A DNA stretch of 12,674 bases from Lachnospiraceae bacterium UBA7182 (GTDB taxonomy: Bacteria; Bacillota; Clostridia; Lachnospirales; Lachnospiraceae). This document shows positions 6,158-12,674 of the stretch, one piece after another (the stretch's first letter is position 1; every line of letters begins with the position of its first letter). The notes beneath the pieces are model-generated. The model made no database searches. It saw only the letters and a program-made list of their open reading frames with translations, and was not told the DNA's origin. A program made the position numbers and the translations under genes. Location of the stretch: positions 1-12,674 of the forward strand of contig DKVI01000088.1 in assembly GCA_002491115.1 (NCBI GenBank), written 5' to 3'.

Positions 6158-7468
6158 ATGAAACAAGAGGGAAAAAACAAAGGGGCTCTGGCCCTGCTTC
6201 CGATCCTGGTATTTTTAGTCATCTACATAGGGGTCGGCATCTACTATGAGTATGTCCGTCCGCAGGAGGGCGTACAGGGGTTCTACGTCATGTCCGTGGT
6301 GGTTGCTTTTATGGCCGCCATCGCCGTCGCGCTGTTTCAAAACCGCTCGGTATCTTTTGACGAAAAAATGCGCATCTGCGCTTCAGGCATGGGCGACGAC
6401 AATATCCTGATCATGATCTTTATCTTCCTGCTGGCGGGCGCTTTCAGCGGCGTGGCTTCCGCATCAGGATGTGCGTCGGACACGGCCAACCTGCTTCTTG
6501 GCATCGTACCCGGAAGACTGACCGTTCTTGGCATTTTCCTGATCGCCTGTATTATATCCATGGCCATGGGAACGTCCTGCGGGACGATCACCGTCATGGG
6601 TTCCCTGGCGCTTAGCATCTCCCAGTCCGCAGAACTGTCTCTTCCTCTGTGCTTTGGCGCGCTGGTGGGAGGCTCCATGTTTGGGGACAATCTGTCCTTT
6701 ATCTCGGATACGACCATCGCCGCCACCAAGACCCAGGGATGTCAGATGCGGGACAAGTTCAGGGAAAATCTTCTGATTGCCCTGCCTGCGGCGCTGATTA
6801 CCTGCGTCATCCTGCTGATCATCGCATGGACCGGAAAACCCGCGGCCGTCAACGAATACACCTTTAATCTGGTGCGGGCGCTTCCTTATTTTGTTATACT
6901 GATCGCTGCCCTGGCCGGTATCAATGTGTTTATTGTCCTTGGGTTCGGACTGATCCTTTGTACCGGAATCGGGCTTTCTACAGGTTCCATTGATATCCAC
7001 AATGTATTTATTTCCATGGGAAGCGGCGTTTCCGGTATGTATGAAACGATCGTAGTCACCATACTGGCCACTGCCCTTTCGGCTCTGATCAAATACAACG
7101 GCGGTTTTGAGACGATTATTCATTTTATCAAACAGCATTTCCATGGAAATAAAGGCGGACAGCTCGGAATCATCCTGATCTCCATGCTGATGGACATCTC
7201 CACCGCCAACAATACGGTCGCCATTGTGGTTTCCGCGCCCATCGCTACGGATATCCGGAAAGAATACGGCATCACGCCCCAGAGAACGGCTTCTCTGGTG
7301 GATATCTCCACCTGCATCGCCCAGGGTATCATCCCCTATGGCGCGCAGCTTCTGATTGCCGCCGGAATCGCCGGCATATCTTCCATACAGATTATGCCGT
7401 ATCTGTTTTATCCGTATCTGCTGTTTGTATGTGTGCTGGCAGCGACGTTTAAGGGAAGTAAAAATTAG
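6158..7468 (+). CDS. NhaC-family Na+/H+ antiporter
   Basis: The 436-residue product is almost entirely hydrophobic helices, with about 10-12 membrane spans. It carries the NhaC-family hallmarks: GTSCGTIT near residue 138 and GGSMFGDNLSFISDTT at 171-186 followed by A-A-T-K-T-Q-G. A second, related half has MDISTANNTVAIVVSAP and DISTCIAQGIIPYGAQ. Members exchange cytoplasmic Na+ for external H+ (or, in some subfamilies, couple Na+ to organic ions), so the exact substrate is not fixed by sequence. The ATG has AGGGGG ten bases upstream and a promoter at 6097-6125. The nitroreductase gene follows after 24 bp, so the two are probably one operon. The length is close to that of shorter NhaC-like proteins. 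A 336-codon antisense frame inside this gene is a coding shadow. Confidence 0.87.
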   Translation: MKQEGKNKGALALLPILVFLVIYIGVGIYYEYVRPQEGVQGFYVMSVVVAFMAAIAVALFQNRSVSFDEKMRICASGMGDDNILIMIFIFLLAGAFSGVASASGCASDTANLLLGIVPGRLTVLGIFLIACIISMAMGTSCGTITVMGSLALSISQSAELSLPLCFGALVGGSMFGDNLSFISDTTIAATKTQGCQMRDKFRENLLIALPAALITCVILLIIAWTGKPAAVNEYTFNLVRALPYFVILIAALAGINVFIVLGFGLILCTGIGLSTGSIDIHNVFISMGSGVSGMYETIVVTILATALSALIKYNGGFETIIHFIKQHFHGNKGGQLGIILISMLMDISTANNTVAIVVSAPIATDIRKEYGITPQRTASLVDISTCIAQGIIPYGAQLLIAAGIAGISSIQIMPYLFYPYLLFVCVLAATFKGSKN

Positions 7469-7492
7469 AATCAAAAAGCGGAGGAAACAATC

Positions 7493-8017
7493 ATGAACTT
7501 ACTGGAAACATTACAAAACAGACGCAGTGTACGAAAATACACCGAAGAACCAATCCAAAAAGAAACCTTAACTGCCGTTTTACAGGCAGGCCTTCTCTCC
7601 CCTTCCAGCCGGGGTATCCGCCCATGGGAACTGATCGTGGTGGAGGATAAAGAAGTCCTGAATCAAATGGCCGACTGCCGCGCAGGGTCAGCCAGGATGC
7701 TTGCAGGTGCCCGGGCCGCTGTCGTGGTCGTTGCCGACGAGACCGCTTCCGATGTGTGGGTCGAAGACTGTTCTATCGTCATGTCCAACATGCATCTGAT
7801 GGCGGACAGCCTCGGACTTGGAAGCTGCTGGATTCAGGGACGTCTGCGGAACACGCCTCAGGGCGAATCGACGGAAGTTTATCTGAGGAATTTACTAAAT
7901 TTCCCTGAAAATTATCGTCTGGAAGCTGTTCTCTCCCTTGGGATGCCGCAAAATCACCCGCCAAAGCAGGAGCTGTCCTCGCTGCCGCTTCAAAAAGTAC
8001 ATTGGGGAAAATTCTGA
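7493..8017 (+). CDS. Small nitroreductase-family flavoprotein
   Basis: The 174-residue product has the nitroreductase fold signatures. Near the N-terminus N-R-R-S-V-R-K-Y (residues 9-16) binds the FMN phosphate in this family; SPSSRGIRPWE (37-47) is the dimer and flavin contact loop; MADSLGLGSCWIQGR (about 103-117) is the conserved Gly-rich flavin segment. These enzymes use NAD(P)H and FMN to reduce nitroaromatics, quinones or unknown substrates as cytoplasmic dimers. It is a compact version without a ferredoxin domain. GGAGG lies 8 nt before the ATG, and the antiporter stop is 24 bp upstream, so expression is probably from the antiporter promoter. Why an ion antiporter is paired with this enzyme is not evident. 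Confidence 0.88.
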   Translation: MNLLETLQNRRSVRKYTEEPIQKETLTAVLQAGLLSPSSRGIRPWELIVVEDKEVLNQMADCRAGSARMLAGARAAVVVVADETASDVWVEDCSIVMSNMHLMADSLGLGSCWIQGRLRNTPQGESTEVYLRNLLNFPENYRLEAVLSLGMPQNHPPKQELSSLPLQKVHWGKF

Positions 8018-8026
8018 GTATCCATA

Positions 8027-8050
8027 CAGGGCATCTAAAAAGATGCCCTG
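8027..8050. terminator. Strong hairpin between convergent operons
   Basis: A perfect 10-bp stem CAGGGCATCT / AGATGCCCTG with an AAAA loop sits 9 bp after the nitroreductase stop and overlaps the last codons and stop (TAG, 8037-8035) of the convergent TOPRIM-like gene. There is no T run on either side, so termination efficiency is uncertain. Its position between convergent genes suggests a shared transcript end or mRNA-stabilising structure. Confidence 0.6.
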
Positions 8051-8772
8051 GCTAACCTTATAAAATCATCATAAAACCTGGCAAAGCTGATAGGACACTT
8101 TTCCAATAAAATATTTATGCGGGTTGCTTCGGCAATATTTATAAAATTGTCTCTGTCAGATTCCTCACCATATTGTTTCAAAACCCGTTTTATGTAATTT
8201 TTAGGATAATCACTGTTTATAACAGACTTCTCCCCCCATATCAGTTCTGGCTTATGTGGTAAATGCACTTTCACAGGCTTTGAGCCGAAACAATATTTAT
8301 ATGCTTCCTCATCCGCCAACAGCCAACACTCGATCATTTTCAAAGCAATCATGGGAATTCCCACCCAAATCTTAGAGTCTGCACATTGTAGACCTTTTAA
8401 AACATCATTGTATAAATTCTCAAAGTGTTTCTTACAGTCTGATTCCTTTGTATTTTTACCGTCAGAAATTTTATCCGTATCACAATAAAATATGCCCTTA
8501 GTATAACCGTTTTCTAAAGCATACATTGTAAATCTCAATGCCGGAAGGCTTTTCCCACTCATATTTCTTGTGTGTCTTATTCCAAGTTTTATTCGTTGAC
8601 TACCATCAATATTTTTCTTGTCCGCATAATCAATTTCTAAATCAACCTTTAAATTTTTTGCACATTTTCTAATCAAGTAAATAACCGGACCCGCTTTCCA
8701 TTCTCCTGATGTTGTACGCCAACCATAATCTGTAGGTCCTTCTCCATATACAATTAATTTCATCTTTTTCAT
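8035..8772 (-). CDS. TOPRIM/DUF4276-like protein, probable effector of an ATPase-nuclease pair
   Basis: The 245-residue product starts with YGEGPTDYG (residues 9-17), whose Glu11 fits the TOPRIM acidic position. FYCDTDK (96-101) supplies an Asp-x-Asp pair (D98, D100). IECWLLADEEAYK (147-159) matches the E-x-W-L-L-x-D block seen in DUF4276 and RloB-like proteins. TOPRIM domains in OLD-type systems are metal-dependent nucleases, so nuclease activity is inferred, not shown. Its ATG overlaps the stop of the upstream ATPase gene by one base (TGATG), which implies translational coupling and a shared function. A second ATG three codons in (8763) is an alternative start; neither has a strong Shine-Dalgarno sequence of its own. 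The gene is clearly more AT-rich than the flanking operons. DUF4435 or another TOPRIM family is possible. Confidence 0.65.
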   Translation of the reverse strand: MKKMKLIVYGEGPTDYGWRTTSGEWKAGPVIYLIRKCAKNLKVDLEIDYADKKNIDGSQRIKLGIRHTRNMSGKSLPALRFTMYALENGYTKGIFYCDTDKISDGKNTKESDCKKHFENLYNDVLKGLQCADSKIWVGIPMIALKMIECWLLADEEAYKYCFGSKPVKVHLPHKPELIWGEKSVINSDYPKNYIKRVLKQYGEESDRDNFINIAEATRINILLEKCPISFARFYDDFIRLARASF

Positions 8773-9959
8773 CAGAGATCACGCTTTTCCATAAGCATCG
8801 TAATAATATCGTGATTGCTTAAATTCATAAATAATTCTCCCGGATACATATACTGCATTTTATTATTTAAATCCGGGTTTTCAGTCAGCAAACCACATCG
8901 ACAATTTCCGGAATCAGGATCACGATATATATATCGAATCTTTTCTTTCGGCACATAATCCAAAAAAACAGGACTGTGTGTTGTAACAATTAACTGATTG
9001 CTTTTCTCAATACAATTTTCTTCCAAAACTGCGATAATCTTCTCTGCATAGTCCATATTAATTCCATTTTCTATTTCATCAAGCATCATCATACTGCTTT
9101 TATCCATCTCACAGATCGCAAGAAATGCAAGAAGCCTAAGCATACCGTCGCTCATATTTTTTGATTCAATCGTTAAAATTCGATTTTTATATTTTTCCTC
9201 TGCAATCAATTGAGTCCATCCTGGCTTTCCTTTTGTTCTTGCGTCAACTCTTACAATCTTATCTCCCAAAACATTTTTTATCTTTATCTCAAATTGTTTT
9301 TTTTGTTTTGAATCCATTGCTTTTACAAAAGAAGGAAGTTTTTCACCTGCATTTCCTATTGTATCCACATCTCCGCGACTGGATAAACGCATCTTTTCAG
9401 GCGACAAAAGTTCAAAAGAATCACAATGTTCAAAAAAATTTTTCACAGATTGTACAATTGGATATCTGTTTAGATTATACAGTTTTAAAATAGAAGAATT
9501 TAACCGTAATTCTTTTGTTAATTTCAATTTTTCACCTGATCCGTCCAACATATATCCTCCATCGGACTGCGTATATTTCAATATAATCTCATTCCTGTCT
9601 TCTCGTTTTACCTGAATGAGCTCACGAGATAATTCCATTATATTTTTGGAAGTATAGGCCAGGATTTCCAATTCCCATTGGATGATCATTCTCTCCCCGT
9701 CAACTTTAAGATCCAAATCACATTTTATGGTTATTTTGGAAGATTTCTGCATCTGAGATTTTACATCCGCCACCTTCCAGCCTCTCCGTTCTAAAATAAT
9801 CCCAAAATCTGTTTTTACTGTATTGGCCATAAAGTCTAATGCCTGCAAAACCGTACTTTTACCAGACATATTATTTCCGACAATCACAGTAAATGAATCC
9901 AGATCCATATGAAAATCATTTAATGCTTTAAAATTGTCTATATATAAACTCTTTATCAC
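8772..9959 (-). CDS. RecF/SMC-like AAA ATPase (AAA_15/AAA_21 type), probable phage-defence ATPase
   Basis: The 395-residue protein has a full ABC-type ATPase set: Walker A G-N-N-M-S-G-K-S-T (28-36), an ABC signature-like MSDGMLR (269-275), Walker B MMMLDE (290-295) and the H-loop TTHSP (326-330). The MIKSLYIDNFKALNDF start is typical of the OLD/RecF-like AAA_15/AAA_21 group. The insert between Walker A and the signature is short and has no obvious long coiled coil. The start is GTG at 9959, ten nt after GGAGG; a sigma-A promoter lies at 10057-10029. The downstream overlapping gene encodes a TOPRIM-like protein, so the two resemble split OLD, PARIS (AriA/AriB) or AbiL/Rlo-type defence pairs. 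The gene is very AT-rich (for instance 13 of 60 G/C at 9481-9540, against 35 of 60 at 7201-7260 in the antiporter gene), a sign of acquisition. Confidence 0.85.
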   Translation of the reverse strand: MIKSLYIDNFKALNDFHMDLDSFTVIVGNNMSGKSTVLQALDFMANTVKTDFGIILERRGWKVADVKSQMQKSSKITIKCDLDLKVDGERMIIQWELEILAYTSKNIMELSRELIQVKREDRNEIILKYTQSDGGYMLDGSGEKLKLTKELRLNSSILKLYNLNRYPIVQSVKNFFEHCDSFELLSPEKMRLSSRGDVDTIGNAGEKLPSFVKAMDSKQKKQFEIKIKNVLGDKIVRVDARTKGKPGWTQLIAEEKYKNRILTIESKNMSDGMLRLLAFLAICEMDKSSMMMLDEIENGINMDYAEKIIAVLEENCIEKSNQLIVTTHSPVFLDYVPKEKIRYIYRDPDSGNCRCGLLTENPDLNNKMQYMYPGELFMNLSNHDIITMLMEKRDL

Positions 9960-10028
9960 GGTCTTTTTGCCTCCACATCATACGTTACCCCTTTATATAA
10001 CCAGTGATAACAGTATCTAATATATCCC

Positions 10029-10057
10029 AGTATAACAATCCTTCAAAAGAATTTCAA
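10029..10057 (-). promoter_or_regulatory. Sigma-A promoter of the ATPase / TOPRIM gene pair
   Basis: On the minus strand TTGAAA (10057-10052) and TATACT (10034-10029) are 17 bp apart, about 70 bp before the GTG start. This is a good constitutive-looking promoter; no operator-like inverted repeat is obvious around it. Confidence 0.7.
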
Positions 10058-10105
10058 TGTTATCCTGTAAAATCAAATTTTGACCGTTATTTATTTCAAT
10101 AAAAA

Positions 10106-10134
10106 TTGCAAGCCAGAACAGAATGTTTTATAAT
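10106..10134 (+). promoter_or_regulatory. Sigma-A promoter of the tupABC operon
   Basis: TTGCAA (10106-10111) and a perfect TATAAT (10129-10134) are spaced by exactly 17 bp. The predicted leader is about 46 nt, too short for a large riboswitch. AAGGAGG follows at 10174-10180, six bases before the tupA ATG. Confidence 0.78.
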
Positions 10135-10186
10135 AAGGAAGGTAAATTTCATACCATATACTATTTTACTCATAAGGAGGATTACT

Positions 10187-11152
10187 ATGAAAAAGCAAAG
10201 ACAATTACTGGCTGCCATCCTGGCAGGAACCATGCTGGCGGCAGCAGTGACCGGATGCGGCGGCGGAAATGACGCGGCGGATACCCCGGCAGACACCGAA
10301 ACCCCGGTGGAAGAAACCGGCGAAGCAACCGCAGACGAGGCACAGGACGCACCGGAAGCGGAAGAGCCTGAAACAGGCGCGGCAGCTCCCGTGGAGAAAA
10401 AAGGCGAACTGATGATGGCTACTACTACCAGTACGGCAGATACCGGACTTCTGGACTATCTGGCTCCGATCTTCTTAGAGCAGACCGGATGGGAACTGAA
10501 ATGGGACGCCGTAGGAACCGGCGAAGCGCTGAAAATGGGTGAGAACGGCGATGTGGACATCGTTCTTGTACACGCCAAAGCAAGCGAGGAAGAGTTTGTT
10601 GCCAATGGATTCGGCGTGGAGCGTTTCCAGGTTATGTATAATGATTTCGTTGTCATCGGACCGACCGAACCCATCGCCGCCACCGACGATATCGAATCGG
10701 TCTTCCAGACCATCCAGGATGATCAGCTTACTTTCGTATCCCGCGGAGACGACTCCGGTACGGATAAGAAGGAAAAAGGCATCTGGAAGAAACTTGAAAT
10801 TGATCCGTCACAGAATCCCAATTATCTGGAATCCGGACAGGGCATGGGCGCCACCATCACTATGGCAGATGAAAAGAAAGCATACTGCCTGACTGACAGA
10901 GGTACCTGGCTGAAAATGAAAAATGACGCAGACGTAGAGCTTCAGATGGACATTGTATGTGAAGGCGCACCTGACCTTCTGAATCAATACGGAATCATTG
11001 CCGTCAATCCGGAGAAATATCCGGAAGTCAATAACGAAGCAGCCAACACCATGATCGAATGGATCTGCTCGCCGGAAGTCCAGGATTTAATCGCAAACTA
11101 TGGCGTAGATCAGTACGGAGAAGCTCTGTTTACTCCGAACGCCAACGAATAA
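10187..11152 (+). CDS. tupA: Tungstate ABC transporter substrate-binding lipoprotein TupA
   Basis: The start is ATG 10187, six bases after AAGGAGG; a longer in-frame TTG at 10106 lies in the -35 box and is not a start. The 321-residue product has a lipoprotein signal peptide with lipobox V-T-G-C (Cys24). An unusually long Thr/Glu/Ala/Pro-rich acidic linker (about 27-72) then leads to the binding domain. That domain begins ATTTSTADTGLLD (78-90), the TTTS oxyanion-binding signature of TupA proteins, and contains SRGDDSGTDKKE, also conserved in the family. It would bind tungstate (WO4) at the outer membrane face and pass it to TupB. Permease and ATPase genes follow. TupA-type sequences separate clearly from ModA molybdate binders; specificity is still inferred. 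Confidence 0.93.
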   Translation: MKKQRQLLAAILAGTMLAAAVTGCGGGNDAADTPADTETPVEETGEATADEAQDAPEAEEPETGAAAPVEKKGELMMATTTSTADTGLLDYLAPIFLEQTGWELKWDAVGTGEALKMGENGDVDIVLVHAKASEEEFVANGFGVERFQVMYNDFVVIGPTEPIAATDDIESVFQTIQDDQLTFVSRGDDSGTDKKEKGIWKKLEIDPSQNPNYLESGQGMGATITMADEKKAYCLTDRGTWLKMKNDADVELQMDIVCEGAPDLLNQYGIIAVNPEKYPEVNNEAANTMIEWICSPEVQDLIANYGVDQYGEALFTPNANE

Positions 11153-11163
11153 GGACTAAGACA

Positions 11164-11190
11164 GGGGGTTGCTTCAGCAGCCCCTTTTCT
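11164..11190 (+). terminator. Hairpin attenuator between tupA and tupB
   Basis: GGGGTTGC (11165-11172), a TTCA loop and GCAGCCCC (11177-11184) form an 8-bp stem with one G-T pair, followed by TTTTCT. It sits in the 52-bp gap between tupA and tupB. Partial termination here would give more binding protein than permease, a common arrangement in ABC uptake operons. No promoter is visible after it, so tupBC must depend on read-through. Confidence 0.75.
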
Positions 11191-11204
11191 GACAGGTGAC
11201 GAAT

Positions 11205-11897
11205 ATGCAATTCATGAAAAATCTACTTGATACCTTCTTTTCCGACGTAGGGGTATTTGACGCCATCTGCGTTACCCTCCAGCTTGCATTCAGCGCTACA
11301 CTGATTTCTTCCGTGCTGGGTATTTTTCTGGGGCTTCTGCTGGAACGCGCCCGGTTTCCCGGCAAAAGGATCGTGATTCGCATCAACCGAACCCTTATGG
11401 GTGTGCCGCCTGTGGTAATCGGTCTGGTGGTGTATATGCTCGTTATGAGGCGGGGACCTTTAGGCCGGCTGAATATGCTCTTTACTATCCGGGGCATGAT
11501 CCTGGCTCAGGTACTGATCATCACACCGATTATCTGCGGTATGACTTACACAAGCCTCCTGTCCAAAGCGCCCGCCATCCGCACTTTCGCGAAAACCATG
11601 GGCGCGAGTCCTGCCCAGACCCAGTGGCTGGTGGTAAAAGAATTGAAAAACGAACTGTATTTTGCAGTGGTCACCGGATTCGGACGCTCCATCAGTGAAG
11701 TGGGCGCCGTCATGCTGGTAGGCGGCAATATCAAAGGCCACACCCGCACCATGACCACGACGATCTCACTGTTAAAAAGCCAGGGTATTTTCACAGAAGG
11801 GCTGACCCTCGGCGTCCTTCTGCTGGTGATGGCATTTATCATCCAGAGCCTTGCGGACTTCTTTCAAAAAGGAGATAAAACAGATGAAAATTACTGA
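11205..11897 (+). CDS. tupB: Tungstate ABC transporter permease TupB
   Basis: ATG 11205 is chosen because AGGTGA lies 5 nt upstream; GTG 11196 overlaps that site and ATG 11214 is a less likely alternative. The 230-residue product is a typical single-domain permease with about 5-6 membrane helices (for instance LISSVLGIFLGLLL and VVIGLVVYMLVM). The cytoplasmic coupling motif is clear: AKTMGASPAQTQWLVVKEL, matching the EAA-x3-G box that docks on the ATPase. PPVVIGLVVY and FGRSISEVGAVMLVGGNI are typical of TupB and CysT/ModB-like permeases. It forms the membrane channel for tungstate delivered by TupA. Its 3' end overlaps the next gene by 14 bp, so TupB and TupC are probably translationally coupled. 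Confidence 0.92.
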   Translation: MQFMKNLLDTFFSDVGVFDAICVTLQLAFSATLISSVLGIFLGLLLERARFPGKRIVIRINRTLMGVPPVVIGLVVYMLVMRRGPLGRLNMLFTIRGMILAQVLIITPIICGMTYTSLLSKAPAIRTFAKTMGASPAQTQWLVVKELKNELYFAVVTGFGRSISEVGAVMLVGGNIKGHTRTMTTTISLLKSQGIFTEGLTLGVLLLVMAFIIQSLADFFQKGDKTDENY

Positions 11898-12573
11898 TAT
11901 GGAAAAAAAGCAGGGCAGCTTTCAGATCCATATAGATTCTCTCACCCTTGAAGCCGGGAAAATTCACGGAATCATCGGCGGCAACGGCTGCGGCAAAACC
12001 ACGCTCTGCAAGCTGATTATGGGAATCTTAAAGCCGGATCGGGGCATTCTGGATTATGAAGGGCTGGATCTTAAAGATATCACCATGACTGCCCAGAGAC
12101 CTTATTTTATCCAGGGCAGCGTATATGAAAATATCTGCTATCCGCTCAAATTACGTCATATACGCCCGGACGACCAGAAAATAGACCACTGGCTGAACCT
12201 GTGCGGCCTTACGGAAAAGAAACATCAGTATGCCCGAAGTCTTTCCAGCGGAGAACAGCAGAAAGTATCCATGATACGGGCTCTGATCTTCGATCCGAAA
12301 TTCGTCATGATCGACGAAACCTTATCCAATCTGGACCCGGAAAATCTGGAGCTGTTTGAAAATGTCATCTTTGATATCCAGAAAAAGCAAACGATCACAT
12401 GGCTTTTGATCAGCCACCGGCTCGCCCATATCTACAAAATGTGCGATATGCTGCATTTTATGCATCAGGGAATCGTCCTGGCAAGCGGCAGTAAACAGGA
12501 AATCCTCTTTGAATCAAACGATGAAAGAATCCGCTCTTTTGTGTCCAACGAAGTGATCCGGATTGAGTCATAA
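11884..12573 (+). CDS. tupC: Tungstate ABC transporter ATP-binding protein TupC
   Basis: The ATG at 11884, 9 nt after GGAG, is preferred over the upstream in-frame start at 11851, which would overlap tupB by 47 bp. The 229-residue product has all ABC ATPase motifs: Walker A G-G-N-G-C-G-K-T (32-39), Q-loop around Q71, signature LSSGEQQK (120-127), Walker B FVMIDE (140-145) and H-loop His178. It is short and lacks the C-terminal molybdate-binding (TOBE) domain found in ModC, which agrees with a TupC role. It powers tungstate import through TupB on the cytoplasmic face. Tungstate in Clostridia serves tungsto-enzymes such as aldehyde oxidoreductases and some formate dehydrogenases; none is in this window. 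Confidence 0.9.
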   Translation: MKITDMEKKQGSFQIHIDSLTLEAGKIHGIIGGNGCGKTTLCKLIMGILKPDRGILDYEGLDLKDITMTAQRPYFIQGSVYENICYPLKLRHIRPDDQKIDHWLNLCGLTEKKHQYARSLSSGEQQKVSMIRALIFDPKFVMIDETLSNLDPENLELFENVIFDIQKKQTITWLLISHRLAHIYKMCDMLHFMHQGIVLASGSKQEILFESNDERIRSFVSNEVIRIES

Positions 12574-12588
12574 TCTTCAAACACATGT

Positions 12589-12652
12589 CCCCTGTCATGC
12601 CAAAAACCGGCACGCAGGGGGCAATGAGTATATAAAAAGGGTGTTTTTTATA
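12589..12652 (+). terminator. Possible terminator region after tupC
   Basis: Two hairpins follow the tupC stop. The first pairs CCCCTG (12589-12594) with CAGGGG (12615-12620) plus an inner TGCC/GGCA pair. The second is an 8-bp AT palindrome, tataaaaa and tttttata around gggtg (12631-12652), that carries a T run. The GC hairpin is not directly followed by T, so termination is plausible but not certain. Nothing else is recognised in the last 100 bases, and no gene start is convincing before the window ends. Confidence 0.4.
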
Positions 12653-12674
12653 GAGGCTTCTGGCATGATGGTGG

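Noticed and set aside
6464..7474. 336-codon open frame antisense to the antiporter gene
   Set aside because: Its Asp/Gly/Arg/Gln-rich product matches the complement of a membrane-protein gene, it lacks a ribosome-binding site, and the plus-strand gene is a clear NhaC-family member.
9161..9493. Plus-strand frame inside the ATPase gene
   Set aside because: Phe/Leu-rich complement of an AT-rich Lys/Glu-coding gene; no ribosome-binding site.
10135..10186. Riboswitch (molybdenum/tungsten cofactor type) in the tupA leader
   Set aside because: The leader is only about 46 nt and shows no conserved multi-stem structure.

Overview
The window looks like a chromosomal segment of a Clostridia-class Firmicute, most likely a gut Lachnospiraceae. 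The reasons are strong GGAGG ribosome-binding sites, sigma-A type promoters, GTG and TTG starts, a TupABC tungstate transporter and a SARP-like regulator beside large Ig-type secreted proteins. The taxon is inferred from gene style; no marker gene is present.

Left part (1-6000, minus strand): two surface or secreted protein genes and a regulator. At the left edge is the 5' part of a gene for an acidic, Ser/Glu-rich exported protein that enters a 12-bp (Ala-Ser-Glu-Ser) repeat tract and runs off the window. A large secreted protein of repeated Ig-like modules (2908-5883) is followed after a short gap by a SARP/BTAD-type regulator (1628-2889). The regulator is split by a -1 frame change at an A7, G8, A6C homopolymer cluster. 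Both surface-protein promoters carry the same ten-base element exactly 12 bp upstream of a perfect TATAAT. Together this suggests a surface-protein locus whose own regulator may be switched by slippage (phase variation or recoding).

Middle (6001-8050): a divergent intergenic region with an inverted-repeat operator candidate, then a plus-strand operon of an NhaC-type Na+/H+ antiporter and a small FMN nitroreductase, ending in a strong hairpin. On the minus strand, convergent with it, lies a visibly AT-rich two-gene unit (8035-9959): a RecF/SMC-like AAA ATPase overlapping by one base a TOPRIM/DUF4276-like protein. This resembles OLD-, PARIS- and AbiL-type phage-defence pairs and was probably acquired horizontally.

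Right part (10106-12573, plus strand): a tupABC operon for tungstate uptake. It comprises a lipoprotein binding protein, then a terminator-like hairpin that probably lowers expression of the genes after it, then the permease and the overlapping ATPase gene. The last 100 bases hold hairpins but no recognisable gene.
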